DNA from: JALZVT01 sp039029135
GTDB lineage: Bacteria; Pseudomonadota; Gammaproteobacteria; Pseudomonadales; Azotimanducaceae
Length of the DNA: 64,000 bases
Assembly (NCBI GenBank): GCA_039029135.1
Contig: JBCCGT010000015.1
Span: 1 to 64,000, forward strand
Direction of reading: 5' to 3'
Positions 44,849 to 53,394 of this stretch are shown piece by piece. A program made the position numbers and the translations under genes. The number at the start of each line of letters is the position of its first letter. Position 1 is the first letter of the stretch. The notes beneath the pieces were generated by a model. That model was not told the DNA's origin, did no database searches, and was given only the letters and a program-made list of their open reading frames with translations.

Positions 44849-45115
44849 CTAGTGGCGCGGCTGCGCGCGCCAGATCTGCTGCCAGAAGGAGCGCGGCACA
44901 GCCGCCGCCAACTCCTCCGACACCCGCTCACCGCGCAGCAGGTCGGGCAGCATGATCGTCAGCGTCAGCGCCTCTAACACCTCAGGCGAGGCGTCGCGAA
45001 TCGCGTCCATGATGGCGTCGAACGGCGCGCCGTTAAGCTCCACGATACGCTGCATCTCCGCGCACTGTTCGTACGTGAGATTGTCGATCAGAGAACCTAT
45101 CAGTTGGTCGGCCAC
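44849..45115 (-). CDS. Small acidic protein of unknown function
   Basis: Protein of 88 residues, helical and acidic, without signal peptide, starting MADQLIGSLIDNLTYEQCAEM. No family recognised. It lies 126 bases from the rhomboid stop codon on the same strand and could be co-transcribed. The coding pattern is moderate, so its reality rests on length and a plausible start. Confidence 0.45.
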   Translation of the reverse strand: MADQLIGSLIDNLTYEQCAEMQRIVELNGAPFDAIMDAIRDASPEVLEALTLTIMLPDLLRGERVSEELAAAVPRSFWQQIWRAQPRH

Positions 45116-45241
45116 GGCGTGCGCTCAGCGAAATGTAACGAAGCCAGTCTACGAGAGCGGTCCCGTGAGTTCTGTAAGAAGATTGACTTTTGTTGTGGGG
45201 CAAAGCGGCCGTTCAGCGCTCCCGCGAACCGCGGCAACGAC

Positions 45242-45787
45242 CTAGCTGGGCGCCGGCGTTGGCACCCAACGGGACACCAAAAAACCGGCGACCAGGCCGC
45301 ACAGGTGGCCTTCCCAGGAGACCTGGCCGCCCGCCGGCAGCACACCCCACAGCAGCGAGCCATAAACGAGCATCACCAGCCCGGCGATAGAGAGCGCGCG
45401 CAGGGTACGCTGAAACCACGTCCAACCCAGCAACAACCCGAGCAGACCGAACAGCAGACCGCTGGCGCCGACGTGGGAGCCGTAGCGACCAATCAGCCAC
45501 AGGGCGAGCCCGCCACCCAGCGCGGTCAGGACAATCGCGGGCCAGAATCGCCGCCCCGCCTGCATCCGCACCAAGGCGAGCAAGATCGCGAGGGGCACGC
45601 TGTTCGCCAGCAGATGCGCCCAGTCACCGTGTACGAACGGCATCGTCAGTATGCCGTGCAGGTGCCAAAGATCACGCGGCACCAGGGCCAGCGTATGGCG
45701 CAGCTCAACGCTGGTGAAGCCAAGCAGCGACGCTGCCCATATGGCAGCGAGCAGCAACAACGCGGTCCTGATGGCAGAAGAAGTCAT
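45242..45787 (-). CDS. Rhomboid-family intramembrane serine protease
   Basis: Six-helix membrane protease of 181 residues. The catalytic serine is Ser109 in HVGASGLLFG and the histidine is His161 in WEGHLCGL. The second-helix motif HGDWAHLLANS provides the oxyanion-side His and Asn. It is the compact six-helix form that cleaves transmembrane substrates. The gene diverges from the hybrid histidine kinase gene. Confidence 0.9.
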   Translation of the reverse strand: MTSSAIRTALLLLAAIWAASLLGFTSVELRHTLALVPRDLWHLHGILTMPFVHGDWAHLLANSVPLAILLALVRMQAGRRFWPAIVLTALGGGLALWLIGRYGSHVGASGLLFGLLGLLLGWTWFQRTLRALSIAGLVMLVYGSLLWGVLPAGGQVSWEGHLCGLVAGFLVSRWVPTPAPS

Positions 45788-45966
45788 CTGTGTTATGCGC
45801 TATCGGCTCCGATGTCGTGGCGCGCGTCGCGGCGGAAATTGCCTCAGGAAAGCAGGTTAACAATCCGGTAGGCTTGTTGGACCAGATCAACGTCAGCCGG
45901 GGCACGCGGGCTGACGCCGTTGACAACGCATGCGTGCGCAGGAGACGCGACAGCGACGCCCGAAAC

Positions 45967-48090
45967 GTGTCCGACCTCCCCAGCAGTGGCCTAAACAATA
46001 CGTTAGCACTTGATCCCGCGCTGTCGGGACAGGCCTTTCTCGACGCCTGCGTTCGCGGCATGGCGCTTGAGCTGGGCGCCATTCGCGTGATCGTCGGCGA
46101 GCTAACCGACTATGGCTCGCGGGCGAGGACCATCGCCAGCTACTCGACCTGGCCCGGCGAGGACAGCAGCACCGACGGGATCGACGCCCAGGCCAATATC
46201 GGCGGTACCGCGTGCGAAGATCCATTGCTCAGCGAGGGTCCTGTGCTGATTGCCGCCGCGGACTGCGCCGGCATCGCGACAGCGCCCGCCGAAGCGGGCG
46301 ATTGCCACTATGCGGCGCTCGCGCTGCGCAGCAACGACCAGCCGATCGGGATGCTCTGCGTGCTATTCACGGCGCTCGATCAGGCCGAGCGAGTCATGCA
46401 CTGCATGTCGACCTGGTCGGAACGGCTGCGGACCGAGGTGTCGAAGCTGCTGATGAGTCGCGATCTGGCCGAGGCGACGAGCTGGATCGATCGCCACAGC
46501 GACGATCTGTTCGTGCATATGACCCGCTCGATGTGTCGCGCGTTCTGCCTGACCACCGCGTTCGTGAGCCGCTGGGATTCACCCGACGGCGCATCGTTCA
46601 CGGTCCGCGCCTTCACACACGAAGGCGAAGAGCCCGCCGCGTTTCAGGGCGCACAGATCCCGAGCCGGGGCGCACCCTGTGAGGCGCTGGCGAACCGCAG
46701 AACGATGCTGGTCGCGCAGCATCTGCAGGAACGCTTTCCTGCGGTGGAGTTTTTTCAGACGCTGTCGCTCGAGTCCTACCTTGCCGTCACGCTACGTAAC
46801 CGCGACGGAGAGTGTCTGGGGCACATCGCCCTGCTGCACAGCCGGCCCCTGTCCCAGCGACTGCTGAACTCCCCGTTGCTGAAGCTGTTCGCCAGCCGTG
46901 CGACCGCCGAACTGATGCACGAACGACACGCGCAGGCGCAGCGCGAGATGGAGACCGCGCTCGTTACGGCGCAGAAACTCGACAGCGTGGGCCTGATGGC
47001 CGGCGCCATCGCCCACGACTTCAACAATCTGCTGCACACGATACTCGGCAGCGCCAGCCTCGCGATGCAGGTACCGCGGCTCGACACCGAGGCGCGCAGC
47101 AATATCGAGCGCATCCAGGTCGCAGCGACCAGCGCGGGCGATCTGGTCTCTGTGCTGCTCGACTACGCGGGGCGTCGCCCCAGCCAGCGCCGCGATGAGG
47201 ACGCCAACGCGGTGGTCGCCGACAGCCTTGAGCTGGCCGCCATCAGCATCGGCGACGCGGTGCGGGTCGAGCAGCACCTGATCGACCAGCCGACGCCGGT
47301 GACCGTCGATCGTTCGCAGCTACAGCAGGTGCTGGTTAACGTCATACTCAATGCCGCCGAGTCGATCGACGACACGGGCACCGTGCAGGTGACGACGAGC
47401 GTCGGTCGCTTCTCGCTGGACCAGACCGGACAGGTCGTGGTTGGCCGCGAGCTGGCGCCCTTCGACTGCGTCACCATCCGGGTGCGCGACGACGGCCGCG
47501 GCATCGCACCCGACAAGCTGCAGCGGATCTTCGATCCATTCTTCACGGACAAGGCAAACGGACGAGGACTCGGTCTGGCCGTGGTGCAGGGCATCATTCG
47601 CAGCCACGGCGCGGCGCTCGCGGTCGCGAGCAAACCGGGCGACGGCACGAATTTCAGCATTCACCTGCCGCTGGGCAACCACGCTCCCGACACCCAACAG
47701 GTCGCGGAGGTGCCGACGCAGTTCCGCGGCACGGTGCTCGTCGTCGATGACGAACCGGCCGTGCTTAAAGTCGCCGCTGCGATGTTGGCAAGCCTAGGCC
47801 TCGATCCCGAGACCTGCGCGAGCGGTGCCCAAAGCCTGGAGATGGTTAGCCACTCGCAGCCCGACTACGTGCTGCTCGACATCATGATGCCCGGTCTCGA
47901 CGGCTGGGAGACGCTCGCCGCGCTGCGCAGCCTCGCGCCGGAAGTGCCGGTGGTAATGATGAGCGGCTACACGAACGCACGGGTCGAGGATCACATCACG
48001 GAGTACCCCTTCACGAGCTTTCTGCCGAAGCCCTTCGCCACCACCGACCTCGCGCGTGCGCTTGCCCATGCGAGCGCGCCGCCGCGATAA
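45967..48090 (+). CDS. Hybrid sensor histidine kinase with receiver domain
   Basis: Soluble sensor kinase of about 707 residues. Two GAF-like sensor regions (about 15-150 and 170-320) precede the kinase. The H box IAHDFNNLLHTILG has the phospho-acceptor His350; N, G1 and G2 boxes follow (VILNAAES, DDGRGIAPD, GRGLGLAVVQG). A C-terminal receiver holds VDDEP, the phospho-acceptor Asp638 in LLDIMMPG, and LPKPF. The GTG at 45967 is preferred because the frame opens three bases from the rhomboid start, leaving no promoter. GTG/TTG codons upstream remain possible. Confidence 0.85.
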   Translation: MSDLPSSGLNNTLALDPALSGQAFLDACVRGMALELGAIRVIVGELTDYGSRARTIASYSTWPGEDSSTDGIDAQANIGGTACEDPLLSEGPVLIAAADCAGIATAPAEAGDCHYAALALRSNDQPIGMLCVLFTALDQAERVMHCMSTWSERLRTEVSKLLMSRDLAEATSWIDRHSDDLFVHMTRSMCRAFCLTTAFVSRWDSPDGASFTVRAFTHEGEEPAAFQGAQIPSRGAPCEALANRRTMLVAQHLQERFPAVEFFQTLSLESYLAVTLRNRDGECLGHIALLHSRPLSQRLLNSPLLKLFASRATAELMHERHAQAQREMETALVTAQKLDSVGLMAGAIAHDFNNLLHTILGSASLAMQVPRLDTEARSNIERIQVAATSAGDLVSVLLDYAGRRPSQRRDEDANAVVADSLELAAISIGDAVRVEQHLIDQPTPVTVDRSQLQQVLVNVILNAAESIDDTGTVQVTTSVGRFSLDQTGQVVVGRELAPFDCVTIRVRDDGRGIAPDKLQRIFDPFFTDKANGRGLGLAVVQGIIRSHGAALAVASKPGDGTNFSIHLPLGNHAPDTQQVAEVPTQFRGTVLVVDDEPAVLKVAAAMLASLGLDPETCASGAQSLEMVSHSQPDYVLLDIMMPGLDGWETLAALRSLAPEVPVVMMSGYTNARVEDHITEYPFTSFLPKPFATTDLARALAHASAPPR

Positions 48091-48113
48091 TCGACTGCGC
48101 GCAGGAACCCAAA

Positions 48114-48146
48114 CCGCAGACACCGCAGACACCGCAGACACCGCAG
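48114..48146. repeat. 9-base tandem repeat upstream of a crotonase gene
   Basis: The 9-mer ccgcagaca is repeated three times and followed by ccgcag, ending 14 bases before the crotonase ATG at 48161. It occupies the gap between the kinase stop and that start and could change spacing to the ribosome site by slippage. Confidence 0.85.
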
Positions 48147-48160
48147 GGGAGAATCGAGCC

Positions 48161-48880
48161 ATGATCGAGCTGGAAAAACGGGACGACGTGTTCATCCTGA
48201 CCATGGACGCGGGCGAGAACCGCTGGAACACGACCTTCGTGCGTGCCTTGGCAGAGAAACTCGACGAGGTTGAGGCCACGAGCGGACCGGGCGCGCTGGT
48301 CACGCGCTCGAACAGCCCGAAGTTCTTCTCCAACGGGCTCGATCTCGACTGGGTGCGCGCGCCGCAGGAACACCCAGAAGCGGGGGACGCCGCCGTGTTC
48401 GGCGCGGAGTTCATGGCGCTGATGGCACGCTTCATCACGTTTCCCATGCCCACTGTCGCGGCGATCAACGGTCACGCTTTCGGGGCGGGTTTCATGTGCG
48501 CGCTGTGCCACGACGTTCGAGTGATGCGCGCCGATCGCGGCTTCGTTTGCGCCAACGAAATCCAGCTCGGCATGATCATTCCGAATCCTGAGCTGGCGCT
48601 GTTCAAGCACAAACTGCCCGCCAACGTGTTTTTCGAGACGGTACAGCTCGCGCGCCGCTGGGGCGGCCCCGAGGCCGAGGCGGCCGGTATCGTCCAGGGC
48701 ATCGCAGAGATCGAGGCGCTAGACGAACTGGCGCTGTCGCGCGCTCAGGCGCTCGCGCCGCTGGGCGCTAATCGCAAGGCCTACGGCACCCAGAAGGAAA
48801 ATCTGTTTGGCGAGAGCGCAGCGCTGGATGGCGAGCACGGGCCAGCGCACATGCTACGCAACCCCGCCGCGTTTCACTGA
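48161..48880 (+). CDS. Enoyl-CoA hydratase/isomerase family protein
   Basis: Crotonase-fold protein of 239 residues. FILTMDAGENRWNT opens the fold, NSPKFFSNGLDLDWV is the first oxyanion segment and AAINGHAFGAGFMCALCHDVRV the second. The catalytic-acid positions resemble Delta3-Delta2 enoyl-CoA isomerases (IPNPELALFK), so isomerase activity is likelier than hydratase. The ATG at 48161 has gggagaa upstream; earlier codons lie within the 9-base repeat. Confidence 0.85.
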   Translation: MIELEKRDDVFILTMDAGENRWNTTFVRALAEKLDEVEATSGPGALVTRSNSPKFFSNGLDLDWVRAPQEHPEAGDAAVFGAEFMALMARFITFPMPTVAAINGHAFGAGFMCALCHDVRVMRADRGFVCANEIQLGMIIPNPELALFKHKLPANVFFETVQLARRWGGPEAEAAGIVQGIAEIEALDELALSRAQALAPLGANRKAYGTQKENLFGESAALDGEHGPAHMLRNPAAFH

Positions 48881-48933
48881 CGCGATCGGCCAGGCGCCTG
48901 CAGGGCGCCGCGGCAGATCTGCACGTGCGGCGA

Positions 48934-49983
48934 CTACAGCGTCGCCGCGATCTCCTTCAGCGCGTCGCAATGGCGCACGCGTTCCTCGGTAGTCGTGCCA
49001 AGGAAGCGCGCATTCAGGTGCGTCACGCCCATTTCCTTGAACACCTGCAGGCGATCGCGCACGAAGCCCTTGGAGCCAATCAGACAGGTGGCGTCGAGAT
49101 AGCTCTGCGGCACCGCGGCCTCGGCCTCCGACTTGCGACCCGCGAGGTACAGGTCCTGAATGCGCTCGGCTTCCGCCTCGTAGCCGTACTTGCGGAAGAT
49201 CTGGTTGTAGAAGTTCTTCTCGCGCGCGCCCATGCCGCCAACGTAGAGCGCGGTGTTCGGGCGCGCCATGTCACGGTGCGATTCGAGCCCCTCGCCAATC
49301 GCCACGCTGGCGCCGGCATAGATCGCCAGCGGCGGCAGCGACGGATCGCGCTTGGCCTTCCCTCGCGCGAGCGCCTCTCCCCAGACCGCGTCTGCGCCCT
49401 CCGCCATGTAAAACGCGGGCAGCCAGGCCTCGGCAAGCTCCGCGGTCAGCTCGACGCTCTTCGGCCCGAGGGTCGCGAGCGCCACCGGGATATCAGGGCG
49501 ATACGGGTGGTTGATCAGCTTCAGCGGCTTGCCGAGCCCGGTGCCCTCATCCTCCGGCAGCGGTAGCTGCACCGTCTTGCCGTCGTAGGTCAGCTTTTCC
49601 TCACGCGCCCATACCTTGCGACACACCTCCACGGTTTCTCGCAGGCGCGTGGTCGGCGCCTTGTAGGGAACACCGTGAAAGCCTTCGATCACCTGCGGGC
49701 CGGAGGCACCCAGCCCCAGCATGAAGCGGCCTTCGGTCAGCGCATCGAGGCCTGCAGCGGTCATCGCCATGGTCGTCGGCGTGCGGCCGTAGATGTTGAG
49801 GATGCCGGAGGCGATGTTCGCGTGCTGCAGCTTGCCCGCGAAGTAGCCCATCGCGCTGACCGCATCGAAGGAATAGGCCTCCGCGAACCAGAACGTGTCG
49901 ACGCCGGCCTTTTCGAGTTCCGTTAGCTCTCCCGCCATGCCGACGTAGCCCTGGGAATAGTGGGCCGCGGTGGATATCTGCAT
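48934..49983 (-). CDS. LLM-class F420-dependent-type oxidoreductase 2
   Basis: Luciferase-fold oxidoreductase of 349 residues. TFWFAEAYSFDAVSAMGYFAG, TEGRFMLGLGASGPQVIEGFHG and ARFLGTT near the end are landmarks of the F420-dependent LLM group, including MSMEG_2256-like proteins. A flavin cofactor is an alternative. It lies 11 bases downstream of leuA on the same strand and may share its transcript, although no link to leucine synthesis is known. Confidence 0.87.
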   Translation of the reverse strand: MQISTAAHYSQGYVGMAGELTELEKAGVDTFWFAEAYSFDAVSAMGYFAGKLQHANIASGILNIYGRTPTTMAMTAAGLDALTEGRFMLGLGASGPQVIEGFHGVPYKAPTTRLRETVEVCRKVWAREEKLTYDGKTVQLPLPEDEGTGLGKPLKLINHPYRPDIPVALATLGPKSVELTAELAEAWLPAFYMAEGADAVWGEALARGKAKRDPSLPPLAIYAGASVAIGEGLESHRDMARPNTALYVGGMGAREKNFYNQIFRKYGYEAEAERIQDLYLAGRKSEAEAAVPQSYLDATCLIGSKGFVRDRLQVFKEMGVTHLNARFLGTTTEERVRHCDALKEIAATL

Positions 49984-49994
49984 CGATGTATTCC

Positions 49995-51716
49995 TTAGCT
50001 TCGCTTCGCCCAGCGCCGATTGAGCGCCGAGATCATGGCCTGCAGCGATGCCCGCACGGTGTTGCGGCTGATGCCGACGCCGTAGCAGCGCCCCGGCTCG
50101 TCGTCGATCGCCAGCATGCAGATCGCCTCCGCGTCTTTGCCGCGCGACATCGCGTGTTCGTGATAGTCGATGACGCGCAGCGACTCGTTCAGGGTGGTCA
50201 GCAGGGCGTTGGCAAACGCGGCGATCGGTCCGCTGCCTTCACCCTTCAGCGTCATCTCTTGTTCGTTGACCTTTACCGTCGCCCAGCAGACCTGGGTTTC
50301 TTCGTCGCCGCTCGACAGCTCATAGTCGATTAGCTGATAGGGGCCATTCTCCACCTGATACTGGCGCTCGAACTCGGCGAGTATCTCTTCCGGCTTGATC
50401 TCGCGATCGAGCTGTTCCGTCGCGAGCTGTACCGATCCGCTGAACTCAACGAGCATATCGCGCGGCAGGACGACGCCGAAATACTCTTCCAGAATGAAGC
50501 CCACGCCGCCCTTACCGGATTGGCTGTTAACGCGCACGGTCTCCTTATAGGAGGAGCCTATGTCCTCGGGATCGATGGGCAGATAGGGAACCTGCCAGCG
50601 GTCCCGGTCGACCTGCGCCATGCCCTTGCGAATGGCGTCCTGATGCGAACCGGAGAATGCCGTAAAGACCAGGTCGCCTGCATACGGGTGGCGTTCATGA
50701 ACCGGCAGCTTGTTGACCGCGACGACGGTCTCGCGAATGCGCTTCATCTCGCTGAAGTTCAGCTGCGGGTCAACGCCTTGCGAAAACAGGTTCATGCCCA
50801 CGCTGACCAGGTCACAGTTGCCCGTGCGCTCGCCGTTGCCGAACAGCGTCCCCTCGACCCGATCGGCGCCCGCGAGCAAGCCCAGCTCGGTTGCCGCAAC
50901 GCCGGTACCGCGATCGTTGTGGGTGTGCTGCGACACCACGATGCGCTCGCGACCCGGAAACTGGCGCTGAAACCACTCGATCTGGTCCGCATAAATGTTC
51001 GGCGTCGACATCTCGACCGTCGCAGGCAGGTTGATGATCACCGGCGCCTCTGCCGTCGCACCCCATTCATCGCAGACCGCCGCACAGATCTCGACGGCAA
51101 AGTCGAGCTCGGTACCGGTAAAACTCTCGGGCGAGTATTCGAGCGTCAGATTGCCGTCGAAGTCGGCCATGGCCGCTTTCACCAGCCGCGTACCGTCGAG
51201 CGCAAGCTGCTTGATGCCGTCGCGATCCATGTTGAACACGACGTCCCGCTGCAGGGTGGACGTCGAGTTGTACAGGTGGAAGATCGCGTTTTTCGCACCT
51301 TGCAAGCTCTCTGCCGTCCGCGTGATCAGCTCAGAGCGCGCCTGGCACAGCACCTGAATGGTCACGTTGTCCGGTATGCGGTCTTCTTCGATGATGCGGC
51401 GCACGAAGTCGAAGTCTGGCTGCGACGCGGCAGGGAAGCCCACCTCGATCTCGGCGAAGCCGATCTCGACCAGCAGTTCAAACATGCGCAGCTTTTCATC
51501 GACGTTCATGGGATCGATGAGGGCCTGATTGCCATCGCGCAGGTCTACGCTGCACCAACGCGGCGCCTTGGTGATGACCCTGCCAGGCCACTGGCGATCG
51601 TCGAGCACTACGGGCTCGAACATTCGGTATTTCTGAAAAGGCATGCTGCCGGGCGCGTTGCCGGCAGGGCGCTCTGCGCCGTCTGCTGATGCCCCTGAGT
51701 TTTGATCGGCGTTCAT
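49995..51716 (-). CDS. leuA: 2-isopropylmalate synthase
   Basis: First committed enzyme of leucine synthesis, condensing acetyl-CoA and 2-ketoisovalerate; 573 residues. It is the long Pseudomonas-type form. RWCSVDLRDGNQALIDPM holds the metal-binding Asp and catalytic Arg, and SQHTHNDRGTGVAATELG the HxH metal ligands. The C-terminal 150 residues form the LeuA dimer domain responsible for leucine feedback. Upstream lies a 180-base leader that begins with a leucine-rich small ORF, pointing to attenuation. Confidence 0.96.
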   Translation of the reverse strand: MNADQNSGASADGAERPAGNAPGSMPFQKYRMFEPVVLDDRQWPGRVITKAPRWCSVDLRDGNQALIDPMNVDEKLRMFELLVEIGFAEIEVGFPAASQPDFDFVRRIIEEDRIPDNVTIQVLCQARSELITRTAESLQGAKNAIFHLYNSTSTLQRDVVFNMDRDGIKQLALDGTRLVKAAMADFDGNLTLEYSPESFTGTELDFAVEICAAVCDEWGATAEAPVIINLPATVEMSTPNIYADQIEWFQRQFPGRERIVVSQHTHNDRGTGVAATELGLLAGADRVEGTLFGNGERTGNCDLVSVGMNLFSQGVDPQLNFSEMKRIRETVVAVNKLPVHERHPYAGDLVFTAFSGSHQDAIRKGMAQVDRDRWQVPYLPIDPEDIGSSYKETVRVNSQSGKGGVGFILEEYFGVVLPRDMLVEFSGSVQLATEQLDREIKPEEILAEFERQYQVENGPYQLIDYELSSGDEETQVCWATVKVNEQEMTLKGEGSGPIAAFANALLTTLNESLRVIDYHEHAMSRGKDAEAICMLAIDDEPGRCYGVGISRNTVRASLQAMISALNRRWAKRS

Positions 51717-51743
51717 GATAGGACTCGATTGAAAGTGGTTACC

Positions 51744-51842
51744 GATCGCAGTCGCTTGCCCCGCCCTCGGGGCGGTGTCGTTGCGCCTCGCGGGAGGACA
51801 GGTCTGCGATCACAGGCCGCAACGCCATTCCGGCCTGGCCGG
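51744..51842 (-). promoter_or_regulatory. Leader segment with alternative hairpins between leu leader peptide and leuA
   Basis: On the minus strand CAGGCCG (51831-51837) can pair with CGGCCTG (51813-51819), while the 13-base palindrome at 51830-51842 competes for the same bases. Further on, GATCGCAG (51804-51811) pairs with CTGCGATC (51744-51751) around a strong GCCCCG/CGGGGC hairpin (51758-51773). Mutually exclusive folds are what attenuation needs, but no U tract follows, so termination may not be intrinsic. Confidence 0.45.
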
Positions 51843-51895
51843 GGCTGCGTTAGCGGCGGTGTTTGGTCGAAGCGGGCGTACCCTGTGTGAGATAA

Positions 51896-52015
51896 CTAAG
51901 CCGGCAGCGCCGGCAGTCGCAGGTCTAGCAGGCGTGCGAGCAGGCAGGCAGCGGCGGCGCGCGAGACCAGGGGTCTGCCGCCGTAGATCGCATCGCTGTT
52001 GTGGTCGCTGCTCAT
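51896..52015 (-). CDS. leuL: Probable leuA leader peptide
   Basis: Small ORF of 39 codons, from ATG 52015, with stop 179 bases before leuA on the same strand. Its last 16 residues are CLLARLLDLRLPALPA: seven leucines, including one rare CTA codon. Leader peptides ending in clustered codons of the regulated amino acid are the hallmark of ribosome-mediated attenuation. When leucine is scarce a ribosome would stall here and change folding downstream. The ATG lacks a strong ribosome site. The same frame is open further upstream but with no start or leucine bias that matters. Confidence 0.6.
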   Translation of the reverse strand: MSSDHNSDAIYGGRPLVSRAAAACLLARLLDLRLPALPA

Positions 52016-52068
52016 ATCGTTGGGCCGGAGCGGATGTCGCTGCTGTTTCCCCTTTCCTATTCGTCTCT

Positions 52069-52096
52069 CTATTTGACGCCGGCTATTTGACACCGG
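52069..52096. repeat. 14-base near-perfect tandem repeat upstream of the leu leader
   Basis: ctatttgacgccgg (52069-52082) is followed directly by ctatttgacaccgg (52083-52096), one mismatch. It lies 54 bases upstream of the leader-peptide ATG, where operator or promoter sequence for leuA would be expected. It might be a paired protein-binding site or a simple duplication. The rest of 52100-52470 holds no gene I can support. Confidence 0.7.
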
Positions 52097-52470
52097 ATCG
52101 TCGCCGTCTCGTCGAGAGAACCTGCCAACAGACTGTCGTCTCGACAACGGTCCTCTCAGACGGTCCAATCTAGCGGCAATCCCCCCAGCAATCCAGCCCT
52201 CGCCTGACCGGGCGCGCATCCGCAGCAGCCAGCGGGCAGCCCGAGCTGGCATCGGCGCCTGTCATACCCGATATGCGAACCCCTACCTATTTCGCGACCG
52301 GCAGCGCACATATCCGGTGCACGCGAGGAGGCGCTGCTTGCGAAGTCCGACACCTCACCTAGTCTTCCGAGTGTTCACGTGCGCGTCGCCCTGATCGCCA
52401 CTCAACGCTCGTTCGGCTGGCGAACCCGGGTTCGTCACCAGTATTTGCCCTTGGGGGGCGACGTTCACCT

Positions 52471-53394
52471 ATGCCACTGGTCCGACCCAATGAGCTCTCG
52501 GCTAAGGACGCGCCGGCCACCGGCGTGGCCGCGCTGACCAGCCTGAAGATCGAAGCGGAGCGCGTGTCCGCATCTCTCGACGCGCTGGGGCCGCTGCCGA
52601 CCATCGCGATGGAAATCCTGAGCCTCGCCGACGATCCGGCCACGGACGGCAAGCGCCTGGCGGATCACATCGCTCGCGATCAGATTATCGCCGGCAAGGT
52701 GCTGAAGCTCGCGAACTCCGCGTTCTACAGCAAGGGCGCTGCGACCAAGACGCTGCAGGCTGCGGGTCTGCGCCTGGGCACCCAGTCCATCAAGAATCTG
52801 GTCTTATCGACCTGCACCAGCAAAAAGCTCGCGAAGCCGCTGGCGAACTACGACTACACCAAGGTGGGCCTGTGGCAGCACTCGCTCGCGACTGCCCTCT
52901 ACGGGCAGCTGCTGCCCGCGGATCTGGGCCTGCCGCGCAAGCTGGGCGACGAACTGTTCATCGCAGGCCTTTTGCACGACATCGGCAAGCTGGTGCTGGA
53001 TCCGATCCTCACCGAGCCCATACGCGGCACCGGCAGCAATGCCGTCGAGCAGGAGGTGCGCCAGCTCGGCATCAGCCACGCGCAGATCGGCATCGAGGTC
53101 GCGTCGCGCTGGCGGCTGCCGGACATCGTCGCCGACGTGATCGAGTTCCATCACCAGCCGGAGAAGACGGAGCGCAACGAGCAGATCGTGGCCGCCGTCT
53201 GCCTGCTCGACCATCTGGTCAACGCCGCGCGCTACGGCCTGCCGCCGCTGCCGCCGGAAGAATGCGAGGCCGTGTCTCCGCCTCTGGCCGCGCTGGAGAT
53301 CCTGTCGCTCACCGAGGCTGACGTCGCCGGCCTGCAGCAGCGCATCGAGGACGAACGCGACGAAGTGCTTGCGGCGTGCGAGCTGCTCGAGTGA
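52471..53394 (+). CDS. HDOD-domain signalling protein
   Basis: Protein of 307 residues with a central HDOD domain (about 35-235), a non-hydrolytic relative of HD phosphohydrolases used in two-component and c-di-GMP networks. LPTIAMEILSLADDP, SAFYS and FIAGLLHDIGKLVLD are characteristic. The HD pair is retained in LLHDIGK and HH appears in EFHHQPE. The next gene overlaps it as GTGA, so the two products probably act together. Confidence 0.88.
   Translation: MPLVRPNELSAKDAPATGVAALTSLKIEAERVSASLDALGPLPTIAMEILSLADDPATDGKRLADHIARDQIIAGKVLKLANSAFYSKGAATKTLQAAGLRLGTQSIKNLVLSTCTSKKLAKPLANYDYTKVGLWQHSLATALYGQLLPADLGLPRKLGDELFIAGLLHDIGKLVLDPILTEPIRGTGSNAVEQEVRQLGISHAQIGIEVASRWRLPDIVADVIEFHHQPEKTERNEQIVAAVCLLDHLVNAARYGLPPLPPEECEAVSPPLAALEILSLTEADVAGLQQRIEDERDEVLAACELLE

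Noticed and set aside
51758..51773. GC-rich hairpin as an intrinsic terminator before leuA
   Set aside because: The stem is strong but is followed by a mixed sequence rather than a run of T in the transcribed direction, so it is reported only as part of a possible attenuation fold.
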